From: Oscillospiraceae bacterium
GTDB taxonomy: Bacteria; Bacillota; Clostridia; Oscillospirales; SIG627
Direction: 5' to 3'
Length of the DNA: 64,000 nucleotides
Assembly: GCA_015065085.1 (NCBI GenBank)
Contig: SVQW01000001.1
Location: forward strand, 292,258-356,257
Of the stretch, positions 1 through 8,155 are shown one piece after another. The notes beneath the pieces are model-generated. The model searched no databases. It worked only from the letters and a program-made list of their open reading frames with translations, and had not been told where the DNA came from. Position numbers and translations under genes: made by a program. The stretch's first letter is position 1, and the number at the start of each line of letters is the position of its first letter.

Positions 1-2564
1 TAACATTGTATTTTTTGCGTTCCGATGGTGTGCATGGTGATGCACATATTGTTATAGACCGAATTGGTCTTTTTGAAACCGAGGAAAAAACACAGCAGTT
101 TTTAGGTCGTTCTCTCATTTCACTAAAGGAAAATGAAAAGCTTTTTTCTCCGGACGGAATAAATCCGCCAAGCTGGGTGTTTTCGGGTATTGCGGATACT
201 TCCGTGTGGAATATAAGCGGCGAAACATTCAATAAAGTCGGAATGTTGAACATTAAAGCAGATGGCACTATCAAGGCGGAACATCTACTTTCGCATTCCT
301 TTAATGCTCTTGAGTTTGCCTATTTTGCGTTCAGATATAAAACTTCAACCGAGTTTTCCCAAACCTACTTGAGCTTTAATGGCATGGATTCACCTAAATC
401 TCACTTTGTTTTGCAATCCGACGGTGCATGGCACAATGTCATTGTGGATATGTCAAAATACTCTCACCGTGCTTGGAAAGACCGTATACATCAGCTTGCG
501 TTGATATTTGACGGCGGAGGAGAAATTGATATTGAACGTGTAGGATTTTTTTCGAACTACTACGATGCTTCTGCTTTTCTTCTTCAAAGTGCAAGTTTTG
601 ATAATTTTTCCGACGGAGCGGTATATAAGGGAAGTAATTATAAAATAACTGTTCTGCCGGATAAGATGAGTGAGCCTTATACCGAGCATGACATTATGCC
701 TTCAGGAGTTGCGGATATTAAAAGCGGTACGTGCACGGATGTTGTGCTTTGTGACGGCACACCGCTGTCACTTTCTGAGGTCACAAAGAACGGTTATGTA
801 GTGTATTTTGCTTCCAAAAAAGGTTTATACACAATAAAGCAGAATAAAAAGCAGTATATCGACACCGATTCACATTGGGGAAGCGAATATATTGACTACG
901 TTTCTGCGCGTACACTTTTCGGCGGTACATCCGAAACGGAATTCTCACCCGATATGACGATTACACGCGGTATGTTAATTACTGTGCTCGGACGTATGCA
1001 CGGCGTCGATGCTTCGCTTGTCGGTAACGACAGCGGGTATGCAGATGTGGCTCCTGAACAGTATTATGCTCCTTACATAAAATGGGGGAGAGAGAATGGC
1101 ATATTTAATCCCGATGGCATGTTTTTTTGTCCGGAAAGTCCCATAACCCGCGGTGAAATGTCATTGGTAATTTCAAATTATGTTTCATACAGCGGATATA
1201 CTTTCCCCAAACGTTCCGCCGACTTCTCTTTTAACGATATTGACCATTGCTCGGAGCAAATAAAGAATGCAATTATATTTGTACAGTCTTTGGGTATCAT
1301 TAAGGGCAAGGCGTTGTACATTTTTGACCCTGACGGCTTTTTTACCCGTGCGGAAGCATGCACCGTTATGACCAGGCTTATCAAATCAATTCTCGGGCTT
1401 TATCATGACACCTATTACACAGACGAATATTTTGCCGGCGAAAAGCTTCATATCGGAGCATTAGGTAATTTTGACACGGAAGTACTTAATGAAAATCTTC
1501 TTGAGGCATATGGCACGGCAGGCTTCAATACACTTTTGATGAGCAACGAAATGTTGCAAAGCGAAAAGATAAATATGACATTTGATTACTGCGATAGAAA
1601 TGGGATAAATGTTATTACTACTCAGCAAAGTCCGTATGATTCAAACCTTCTTGAATATAGCGAAAGACCTTCGTTTTACGGCAGTCTTTTGGCAAATGAG
1701 ATAGGAAGCGAAGATTTGACCGAGACATCAATTTTGCTTGAAGAATATCATTCTTACGTGCAGGGTAAAAAGTCGTTTATCAATCTTTTGCCACTGTATT
1801 CTTCCGGAAATCAGCTTAAATACGGTACAATGGCTGATTTCCCTGATTATTATGATGCCGATTTGGCGTTGTATTCCGAATATTGCCGTGAGTATGCACA
1901 ACTCGGACACACCGATGTGCTCATGACAAGTATTTTTCCGTATACCGAAAACGGATTGTATGAAAGCTATATTGAAGCGGTAAGTATCGTTTCGTCAATA
2001 GCCCGCGAAAACGGAAAAGAGCTTTGGTGCATCGTTCAGACCGATTCCGGCATTACGGAAAAGAACATGGTTCTGCGTCAGTATTATACTCTTCTTTCTT
2101 TCGGGTGCCATAACTTCATTTGTTGGCTGTGGACAGAGGGTATATGCGATGCAAACAGCAATATCACACCCACCTACTATGCCGTTCAGTCTGCCAACAA
2201 AGAGTTGAACGCGATTTCCGATGTGCTTATGGAATATGAATATGCTTCCACTGTGGTATATAACGCCGAAAAAACATATGATAACAAATATTTCACCAAT
2301 ATTTCGCTATCGCATCCCTATATTTCTGATCTTATTTCAGATCGGACGATTGTTGTGGGAGTATTTGACGGTGAAAACGGAAAGGAAAGGGCGTACAGCC
2401 TTGTAAATTCATCTGAGAGTGATGCTGCACAGGTGAAAATCAAGCTGTCCGCTGAAACCATTACCGCCTATTTAGATGGCGTTGCACAACAGCTTACCTG
2501 TGATTCGGACGGATACTTCTGCTTTACTCTCGGCGCAGGTCAGGGTGTTTTTATAACTGAATGA
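1..2564 (+). CDS. SLH-domain surface protein with C-terminal glycosidase-like domain (5' partial)
   Basis: The reading frame is open from the left edge, and its first possible initiation codon is a TTG at 6 with no ribosome binding site, so the true start and any signal peptide lie outside the window. Numbered from that TTG, residues 1-280 look like beta-sandwich, carbohydrate-binding-type modules. Residues about 296-460 hold three S-layer-homology repeats, seen from the recurring FSPDM-ITRGM, FCPES-PITRGE and FDPDG-FFTRAE pattern. Residues about 465-852 form an alpha/beta region (a stretch near 500 reading AYGTAGFNTLLMSN, a later LCIVQTDSG-like strand and FICWLWTEG) that resembles a glycoside-hydrolase TIM barrel. 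SLH repeats bind pyruvylated secondary cell-wall polymer, so the protein is probably displayed on the cell surface. Their internal rather than terminal position is unusual. No catalytic residue could be assigned. The lipoprotein gene 32 nt downstream is probably cotranscribed. Confidence 0.8.
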   Translation, partial: TLYFLRSDGVHGDAHIVIDRIGLFETEEKTQQFLGRSLISLKENEKLFSPDGINPPSWVFSGIADTSVWNISGETFNKVGMLNIKADGTIKAEHLLSHSFNALEFAYFAFRYKTSTEFSQTYLSFNGMDSPKSHFVLQSDGAWHNVIVDMSKYSHRAWKDRIHQLALIFDGGGEIDIERVGFFSNYYDASAFLLQSASFDNFSDGAVYKGSNYKITVLPDKMSEPYTEHDIMPSGVADIKSGTCTDVVLCDGTPLSLSEVTKNGYVVYFASKKGLYTIKQNKKQYIDTDSHWGSEYIDYVSARTLFGGTSETEFSPDMTITRGMLITVLGRMHGVDASLVGNDSGYADVAPEQYYAPYIKWGRENGIFNPDGMFFCPESPITRGEMSLVISNYVSYSGYTFPKRSADFSFNDIDHCSEQIKNAIIFVQSLGIIKGKALYIFDPDGFFTRAEACTVMTRLIKSILGLYHDTYYTDEYFAGEKLHIGALGNFDTEVLNENLLEAYGTAGFNTLLMSNEMLQSEKINMTFDYCDRNGINVITTQQSPYDSNLLEYSERPSFYGSLLANEIGSEDLTETSILLEEYHSYVQGKKSFINLLPLYSSGNQLKYGTMADFPDYYDADLALYSEYCREYAQLGHTDVLMTSIFPYTENGLYESYIEAVSIVSSIARENGKELWCIVQTDSGITEKNMVLRQYYTLLSFGCHNFICWLWTEGICDANSNITPTYYAVQSANKELNAISDVLMEYEYASTVVYNAEKTYDNKYFTNISLSHPYISDLISDRTIVVGVFDGENGKERAYSLVNSSESDAAQVKIKLSAETITAYLDGVAQQLTCDSDGYFCFTLGAGQGVFITE

Positions 2565-2596
2565 ATTTTTTTGATAAATGATGAAAGGACAAAAGT

Positions 2597-3361
2597 ATGA
2601 AAAAAACAATTTATTTTATGCTTTTAATGATCGCTGTATTGTGTCTGGTTTCTTGCCAAAAGGATGAGGATTTTAGAGACGAGATTATAATTGATTATTC
2701 TAAGCCCAACGAAGCTTTGGACGCTCCGACCCCCGAAGCTCCCAACAGCGCCGAAACGGAAAAGCAAAATGAATCTGTCGAAGATGAAAATGAGAATAAT
2801 GCGGTTGTCACTGAAAAGGAACCCCCTGCTTCTCAACCTGTCGGCGGCTCGGACTACACTTTTTCGAGAGAGTGGATGGATGAGACGTATAATCTTTATA
2901 TTGCTTCCGTGGTTGTTGGCAGAGAATCAAGCGAAAACTGGGTTAACGAGGTGTTTTTGAAAAAAACACCGCAAGAGATGGATGCCCTTCCCAATATCTA
3001 TATGATGATTGTAGACCTGGGAATTTCCAAAGAAGACCTTATCAAAGCTAACAATGAGTATGGCAGTGGAGATTTAACCCCTGAAATGATAGATGCTTTA
3101 TATCTTGATGATGTGGAAGATGTTAAAAAAGCACTTATGAATCCCAATGCGCTATATTGCAACGGTAATGTGTACACCTTTGATAAAATCAAAAATTCCA
3201 ACGGTGCTTTCACAGAGATACCCGTTGAAGTGCTGGCGGACTACCTGAATGACATACAAGAACTTTGTGTCCGCGAGAATACCATAAAGTACATGTTAGA
3301 GGAAATCAATTTCGCACGCAGTATTTACGGAATTGAAGCTTCTGAATATGATTTCGGATAA
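2597..3361 (+). CDS. Predicted lipoprotein of unknown function
   Basis: This 254-residue protein starts with a lipoprotein signal: a Lys-Lys pair, a hydrophobic stretch and the lipobox LVSC, with the lipidated Cys at about residue 20. A low-complexity Pro/Glu/Asn/Thr-rich linker follows (about residues 35-85), as expected for a tether that holds a folded domain away from the membrane. The mature domain (about 90-254) is acidic, helical in appearance and matches no family I recognise. A segment around residues 110-170 is rich in Glu, Asp and Met and contains a LTPEMIDAL-type helix. The start ATG is preceded by GAAAGGAC with good spacing. It sits 32 nt after the SLH protein gene with no terminator visible, so the two are probably one transcription unit. 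Function cannot be given. Confidence 0.8.
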   Translation: MKKTIYFMLLMIAVLCLVSCQKDEDFRDEIIIDYSKPNEALDAPTPEAPNSAETEKQNESVEDENENNAVVTEKEPPASQPVGGSDYTFSREWMDETYNLYIASVVVGRESSENWVNEVFLKKTPQEMDALPNIYMMIVDLGISKEDLIKANNEYGSGDLTPEMIDALYLDDVEDVKKALMNPNALYCNGNVYTFDKIKNSNGAFTEIPVEVLADYLNDIQELCVRENTIKYMLEEINFARSIYGIEASEYDFG

Positions 3362-3416
3362 TTACTGAAATATAGTCACATTTTTACAAAATAACAAAAA
3401 ATTCAAAATTCACCTA

Positions 3417-3445
3417 TTGACTATAACGAAAAATAGGCGTATAAT
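3417..3445 (+). promoter_or_regulatory. Sigma-A promoter of serC-serA
   Basis: TTGACT (3417-3422) and TATAAT (3440-3445) are separated by exactly 17 nt. The serC ribosome binding site AAAGGAG (3467-3473) follows. No riboswitch or T-box fits in the short leader. Confidence 0.85.
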
Positions 3446-3480
3446 ACTATCATCTATATATTGTTTAAAGGAGTTACACT

Positions 3481-4560
3481 ATGAGAGTTTATAATTTTTC
3501 CGCAGGTCCTTCCTCTCTCCCTTTGCCGGTGCTTGAAAAAGCAGCCGCTGAAATGGTTGAATATCAGGATTCGGGTATGTCCGTTATGGAAATGAGCCAT
3601 CGCTCACCCGTGTACGAAAAGATAATTGCAGATGCTCAGGCTACTTTCAGAAAAGTAATGAATATTCCCGATAACTATAAGGTTCTCTTTATGCAGGGCG
3701 GTGCGACCACCCAGTTTGCTGCTGTACCTCTTAACCTTATGAATAAGAACAAGAAGGCAGACTATGTTATTTCCGGTCAGTTCTCCAAAAAGGCTTACCA
3801 GGAAGCTAAAAAGTTTGGTGACGTAAGAGTTCTTGCTTCCAGTGAAGACAAAAACTTTACATATATTCCTACCTTCAAGAAAGAAGATATCCGTCCCGAT
3901 GCAGACTATGTTCATATCTGCTTCAATAACACTATTTTCGGTACAAAATTCCCCGAAATCCCCGACACCGGAGATATTCCTCTTGTCGCAGACCTTTCCA
4001 GCTGTATTCTTTCCGAACCGGTTGACGTTACAAAGTTCGGTCTTATTTACGCGGGCGCACAGAAGAACATGGGTCCCTCCGGTCTTACTGTTGTTATCGT
4101 AAGAGAAGATCTTATCGGCAATATCAGAGAGAATTCTCCTGTTATGTTTGACTACAAAATTATGGCTGATAACGACTCGATGTACAATACACCTCCTTGC
4201 TATGCAATTTATATTGCAAAGCTTGTGTTTGAATGGGTTGAAAGCCTCGGCGGTCTTACCGAAATGAAGAAAATCAATGAGAAGAAATGTAAAATCCTCT
4301 ACGATTTCCTTGATAATTCCAAGAGATTTATAGCTCCTGTCGAAAAAGGCTCCCGTTCCATGATGAACGTTACCTTCGTTACCGGCGATGCTGATCTGGA
4401 CAAGAAGTTCTGCAAGGAAGCAGAAGCTAACGGCTTTGTAAATATAAAAGGTCACCGTTCCGTCGGCGGTATGCGTGCTTCAATCTACAATGCTATGCCT
4501 ATCGAAGGCGTAGAAAAGCTTGTTGCTTTCATGAAGAAATTTGAGGAGGAAAATAAATAA
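3481..4560 (+). CDS. serC: Phosphoserine aminotransferase
   Basis: SerC transfers an amino group from glutamate to 3-phosphohydroxypyruvate, the second step of serine synthesis, in the cytoplasm with PLP as cofactor. The 359 residues match the usual family length of about 360. The N-terminus YNFSAGPSSLP is the SerC signature. QGGATTQFAAVP (about residues 74-85) is the phosphate-binding region, and AQKNMGPSGLTVV (about 192-204) carries the Schiff-base lysine. Its stop codon overlaps the serA start codon by one base (TAATG), so translation of the two is probably coupled. Like serA, the gene favours C-ending and major codons more than its neighbours do, which suggests high expression. A 283-codon antisense frame within it is a by-product of that bias. 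Confidence 0.96.
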   Translation: MRVYNFSAGPSSLPLPVLEKAAAEMVEYQDSGMSVMEMSHRSPVYEKIIADAQATFRKVMNIPDNYKVLFMQGGATTQFAAVPLNLMNKNKKADYVISGQFSKKAYQEAKKFGDVRVLASSEDKNFTYIPTFKKEDIRPDADYVHICFNNTIFGTKFPEIPDTGDIPLVADLSSCILSEPVDVTKFGLIYAGAQKNMGPSGLTVVIVREDLIGNIRENSPVMFDYKIMADNDSMYNTPPCYAIYIAKLVFEWVESLGGLTEMKKINEKKCKILYDFLDNSKRFIAPVEKGSRSMMNVTFVTGDADLDKKFCKEAEANGFVNIKGHRSVGGMRASIYNAMPIEGVEKLVAFMKKFEEENK

Positions 4561-5717
4561 TGTACAATATCAAACTTCTCAATAAAATTGCTTCATGCGG
4601 TACAGACCTCTTTGATGCAAAGTACAATGTTGGTGAAAATGTAGAAAAAGCCTCTGCGATAATGGTTCGCTCTGCCTCCATGCATGAAATGGAGTTTGAG
4701 CCGGAATTGTGTGCAATTGCACGCGCCGGTGCGGGCGTCAACAACATTCCGCTGGATGTTTGCGCCGAAAAGGGAATTGTTGTCTTCAATACCCCCGGTG
4801 CTAACGCAAATGCTGTTAAGGAGCTTGCTATCTGCGCACTGCTTCTTTCTTCCAGAAAGATAACTGCAGGTGTTGAATGGGCAAAAACTCTTGAGGGCAA
4901 CGAAGATGTTGCGAAAGCTGTTGAAAAAGGCAAGGGTCAGTTTGTAGGTCCCGAGCTTAAAGGCAAAAAGCTGGGTGTAATTGGTCTGGGTGCAATCGGC
5001 GTTATGGTTGCCAACACAGCTGCCCACCTTGGTATGACTGTGTATGGCTATGACCCTTATCTGACTGTTGATGCAGCATGGAATCTCTCACGCAGCATAG
5101 TAAAAGCAAATGAACTTAAGACCATTTACGAAAACTGCGATTATATTTCTGTGCATGTTCCTTCCACCCCCGAAACCAAGGGCATGTTCAACAAGGAAAC
5201 ATATTCTATGATGAAAGACGGCGTGAGAATTATTAACCTTTCCCGCGCTGACCTTTTCAACACATCAGATACACTGGATGCAGTAAAATCCGGTAAGATA
5301 GCAACCTATGTTACTGACTTCCCGACTGCCGAAACTATCAATGTCGATAATATTATTGCTATTCCTCATTTGGGCGCATCTACTCCCGAATCCGAGGACA
5401 ACTGTGCAGTCATGGCGGCAGAGGAACTTATTGACTTTCTTGAAAACGGTAATATCAGAAATTCCGTAAACTATCCCACTGTAATTCTTCCTCGTTCTAC
5501 CGATAAGCGTATTTGCATTCTTCACAAAAATATTCCTTCCATGGTTTCTCAGATTACCACTGTTCTTGCCGAAGATAAGGTGAACATCGAAAACATGCAG
5601 AATAAATCCAAAAAGGAATATGCTTATACCATGATTGAGGTTAACGGAGATGTGGCGGATAAGATAATCGCTGATATTTCCGCAATTGAAGGCGTTATCA
5701 AAGCGTTTGTTAAATAA
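4560..5717 (+). CDS. serA: D-3-phosphoglycerate dehydrogenase
   Basis: SerA oxidises 3-phosphoglycerate to 3-phosphohydroxypyruvate with NAD+, the first committed step of serine synthesis. The 385-residue protein has the D-2-hydroxyacid dehydrogenase layout: an N-terminal substrate domain, a Rossmann domain with GLGAIGVMVANTAAHLGM (about 140-157) followed by the NAD-selecting Asp in YGYDP, the catalytic Arg in NLSRADL, a Glu in the ASTPESED segment and the catalytic His in IPHLGAS. The last 75 residues form one ACT domain (from about 310), the usual place for serine feedback. It lacks the extra ASB domain of the long Bacillus-type SerA. The start ATG overlaps the serC stop, and an intrinsic terminator follows directly. 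Confidence 0.95.
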   Translation: MYNIKLLNKIASCGTDLFDAKYNVGENVEKASAIMVRSASMHEMEFEPELCAIARAGAGVNNIPLDVCAEKGIVVFNTPGANANAVKELAICALLLSSRKITAGVEWAKTLEGNEDVAKAVEKGKGQFVGPELKGKKLGVIGLGAIGVMVANTAAHLGMTVYGYDPYLTVDAAWNLSRSIVKANELKTIYENCDYISVHVPSTPETKGMFNKETYSMMKDGVRIINLSRADLFNTSDTLDAVKSGKIATYVTDFPTAETINVDNIIAIPHLGASTPESEDNCAVMAAEELIDFLENGNIRNSVNYPTVILPRSTDKRICILHKNIPSMVSQITTVLAEDKVNIENMQNKSKKEYAYTMIEVNGDVADKIIADISAIEGVIKAFVK

Positions 5718-5730
5718 GAATTCGATTTAA

Positions 5731-5762
5731 AAAGGCTCCGATGGTTTTCATCGGAGCTTTTT
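5731..5762 (+). terminator. Intrinsic terminator after serA
   Basis: A 9-bp stem (5735-5743 GCTCCGATG pairing with 5749-5757 CATCGGAGC) with a short loop is followed by five T residues. Confidence 0.9.
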
Positions 5763-5824
5763 GCTTAAATGACGTTATATTCTAATAAAAATAGCATTTT
5801 TTGAAAATAATTGTTGTATTTTAC

Positions 5825-5853
5825 TTGAAATTTATAATATATTATGATATAAT
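5825..5853 (+). promoter_or_regulatory. Sigma-A promoter of hom
   Basis: TTGAAA (5825-5830), a 17-nt spacer and TATAAT (5848-5853) lie 37 nt upstream of the hom start codon. Confidence 0.8.
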
Positions 5854-5890
5854 ATCTGTTATGATAGTTAATTGACAGGAGTGTGTTCAA

Positions 5891-7078
5891 GTGGTAAATA
5901 TTGCATTGATAGGCTTTGGGGTTGTAGGCTCCGGAGTGTTTGAAATGGTGACAAAAAACAGCGAGGCTTTAAAGACATCCTGCGGTGATGATATTAATGT
6001 AAAATATGTACTTGATATCAGAGATTTTTCATCCCATCCGTCGGCTGAAAAATTCGTAAAGGATATAGATATTATTCTTAATGATAATGAGGTTTCTGTG
6101 GTAGTTGAAGCTATGGGCGGCTCTCACCCGGCGTATGAATATACCATGGCGTGCCTTAATGCTAAAAAGAGTGTTATCACTTCCAACAAAGAAGTGGTTG
6201 CTACTTTTGGTGAAAGTATGCTTAAATGCGCCAACGAAAACGGCGTGCGTTATCTTTATGAGGCAAGTGTTGGCGGTGGTATACCCATAATTCGTCCTCT
6301 GCATAAATGCCTCAGCGGTAACGATATTACAAAGGTGTTCGGCATTCTTAACGGAACAACCAACTACATCCTTACGCAAATGTTCAAAAACCAGAAGTCG
6401 TATGCAGACGCACTCAAAGAAGCTCAGGAGAAGGGCTATGCCGAGCGTGACCCTCGTGCAGATGTTGAAGGCATAGATACCTGCCGTAAGATTTGTATTA
6501 TTTCCGATATTGTTTTCGGTGCTTTTGTTGATCCCAACGAGGTTCACACAGAGGGTATTCCCGCGGTTACTGCAGAGGACGTGAGCTATGCCGAAAGCAG
6601 AGGATGCTCCATAAAGCTTTTGGGTTATACCGAGAAGCGCGATGACGGAATTGTGATTCTTGTGGCACCTTTTATGGTTTCAAAAGACTTTATTCTCTCC
6701 AATGTGGATGATGTTTACAACGCTGTAACCGTTTACGGCAATTGTGTTCAGGATGTTACCTTCTGCGGCAGAGGCGCAGGTAAATTGCCTACTGCTTCGG
6801 CAATGGTTGGCGATATAATTGAGGCGGTAAACCATCCCGCGTTTCCCAATCGTGAGTTTGGCAGAGTAAATATCAATATTTGTGACCATAAGACCCAACC
6901 ATTCTCGTTTTATGTTAAGGCAAGCGGCAATATTTCGGATGCTTTCGCTGATAGTGAAATTCTTTGCGAGAACGCACAGGGCGCGGTTGTTATTACTGCA
7001 CCGATGACAGAACATCAGCTCGAAGAAAAGGCTGAAAAATACAATCTCAAGCTTGATAGAGTTATCAGATGCCTGTGA
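5891..7078 (+). CDS. hom: Homoserine dehydrogenase
   Basis: Hom reduces aspartate-semialdehyde to homoserine with NAD(P)H, the branch point to threonine and methionine. The GTG start at 5891 is preceded by AGGAG with 8 nt spacing. The Rossmann fingerprint IGFGVVGSGVFEM lies at residues 7-19. The segment ASVGGGIPIIRPL (about 133-145) and GILNGTTNYIL (about 153-163) are the family catalytic-domain motifs, and YAERDPRADVEGID (about 184-197) contains the signature Asp and Glu. At 395 residues it is slightly short; the C-terminal part does not look like a full regulatory ACT domain of the 430-residue Bacillus-type enzyme. It has its own promoter and may read on into pheS, 45 nt downstream, since no terminator is visible between them. 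Confidence 0.94.
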   Translation: MVNIALIGFGVVGSGVFEMVTKNSEALKTSCGDDINVKYVLDIRDFSSHPSAEKFVKDIDIILNDNEVSVVVEAMGGSHPAYEYTMACLNAKKSVITSNKEVVATFGESMLKCANENGVRYLYEASVGGGIPIIRPLHKCLSGNDITKVFGILNGTTNYILTQMFKNQKSYADALKEAQEKGYAERDPRADVEGIDTCRKICIISDIVFGAFVDPNEVHTEGIPAVTAEDVSYAESRGCSIKLLGYTEKRDDGIVILVAPFMVSKDFILSNVDDVYNAVTVYGNCVQDVTFCGRGAGKLPTASAMVGDIIEAVNHPAFPNREFGRVNINICDHKTQPFSFYVKASGNISDAFADSEILCENAQGAVVITAPMTEHQLEEKAEKYNLKLDRVIRCL

Positions 7079-7123
7079 TTATATATTCGTGTTGAATAAA
7101 ATAATTTAAAGAGGATAGATGAA

Positions 7124-8143
7124 ATGAAAGACAAGTTACAACAGATAAGGCTTGCCGCTAAGGATGAACTGAATAACATTCAGAATCCCGAAGAGCTTGA
7201 ACAATTAAAGGTCAAGTATCTGGGCAAAAAGGGTGAGCTTACCGCAATTTTGCGTTCGATGAGTACACTTAGTGCTGAGGAACGTCCTGTTATCGGTCAG
7301 TTTGCCAATGAAGTAAGAGCCGATATAGAAAAATTTATTGAAGAAAAACGCATCTCACTTGCTGATGTTGTCATGAAGCAAAAGCTCAAGGCGGAGAAGA
7401 TTGACGTTACCATCCCCGGTAAAAAGCGTCAACTCGGTCACACTCATCCGCTTACTGCTACTTCCCGCGAGATCGAGAAAATATTTCTCAGTATGGGATT
7501 TGATGTTCTGGAAGGCCCCGAAATCGAGTACGTAAGTAACAACTTTGATGCTCTCAATGCGCCCGATAACCATCCTTCCCGCGATCTTACCGATACATTC
7601 TATATAAATCCCGAAATTCTCCTGCGCACACAAACCTCTCCTATGCAGGCAAGAATAATGCGCTCCGGAAAGCCTCCGATACGCGTTGTTTGCCCGGGCA
7701 GAGTTTACCGCTCGGATGAGGTTGATGCTACCCATTCTCCCATGTTCCACCAGATGGAGGGTCTTGTCGTTGACAAAAACATTGTTATGGGTGACCTTAA
7801 AGGTACACTTGAAGTGTTTGCCAAGAGCATGTTTGGTGAAGATGCGAGAATTCGTTTCCGTCCTCATCATTTCCCTTTCACCGAACCTTCTGCAGAGGTT
7901 GATATCTCTTGCTTTGTGTGTGGCGGTAAAGGCTGTCGCGTTTGTAAAGGTGAGGGTTGGATCGAAATACTCGGTGCAGGTATGGTACATCCCAATGTGC
8001 TTCGAAACTGTGGCATAGACCCCGAAGAGTATTCCGGATTTGCGTTCGGTCTTGGTATTGAGCGTGTTGCAATGAGAAGATATAACATTGACGATATGCG
8101 CCTTTTGTATGAAAACGATATGCGCTTCCTGTCGCAGTTTTAG
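7124..8143 (+). CDS. pheS: Phenylalanyl-tRNA synthetase alpha subunit
   Basis: PheS is the catalytic subunit of the (alpha-beta)2 enzyme that charges tRNA-Phe. The 339 residues match the family. The N-terminal coiled-coil (1-85) binds tRNA. Class II motif 2 is seen in [18 protein letters not shown] (about 189-206) with [10 protein letters not shown] just after, and motif 3 in [16 protein letters not shown] (about 304-319). An internal [16 protein letters not shown] segment (about 262-277) has four cysteines suitable for zinc binding, as found in many Firmicutes PheS. The start is ATG 7124 with AGAGG at 7110; the ATG at 7119 stops after two codons. No T-box leader is present, since only 45 nt separate it from hom. 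Confidence 0.96.
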   Translation: MKDKLQQIRLAAKDELNNIQNPEELEQLKVKYLGKKGELTAILRSMSTLSAEERPVIGQFANEVRADIEKFIEEKRISLADVVMKQKLKAEKIDVTIPGKKRQLGHTHPLTATSREIEKIFLSMGFDVLEGPEIEYVSNNFDALNAPDNHPSRDLTDTFYINPEILLRTQTSPMQARIMRSGKPPIRVVCPGRVYRSDEVDATHSPMFHQMEGLVVDKNIVMGDLKGTLEVFAKSMFGEDARIRFRPHHFPFTEPSAEVDISCFVCGGKGCRVCKGEGWIEILGAGMVHPNVLRNCGIDPEEYSGFAFGLGIERVAMRRYNIDDMRLLYENDMRFLSQF

Positions 8144-8155
8144 GAGGTAAAGAAC

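Noticed and set aside
3604-4455. 283-codon open frame antisense to serC
   Set aside because: It is entirely within serC, has no ribosome binding site and no recognisable protein; it follows from the codon bias of serC.
6029-6547. 172-codon frame antisense to hom, and similar frames antisense to pheS and pheT
   Set aside because: These frames mirror well-supported genes and have composition typical of reverse-strand shadows.
7079-7123. T-box or other leader for pheST
   Set aside because: Only 45 nt lie between hom and pheS, too short for a T-box, and no attenuator hairpin was seen.
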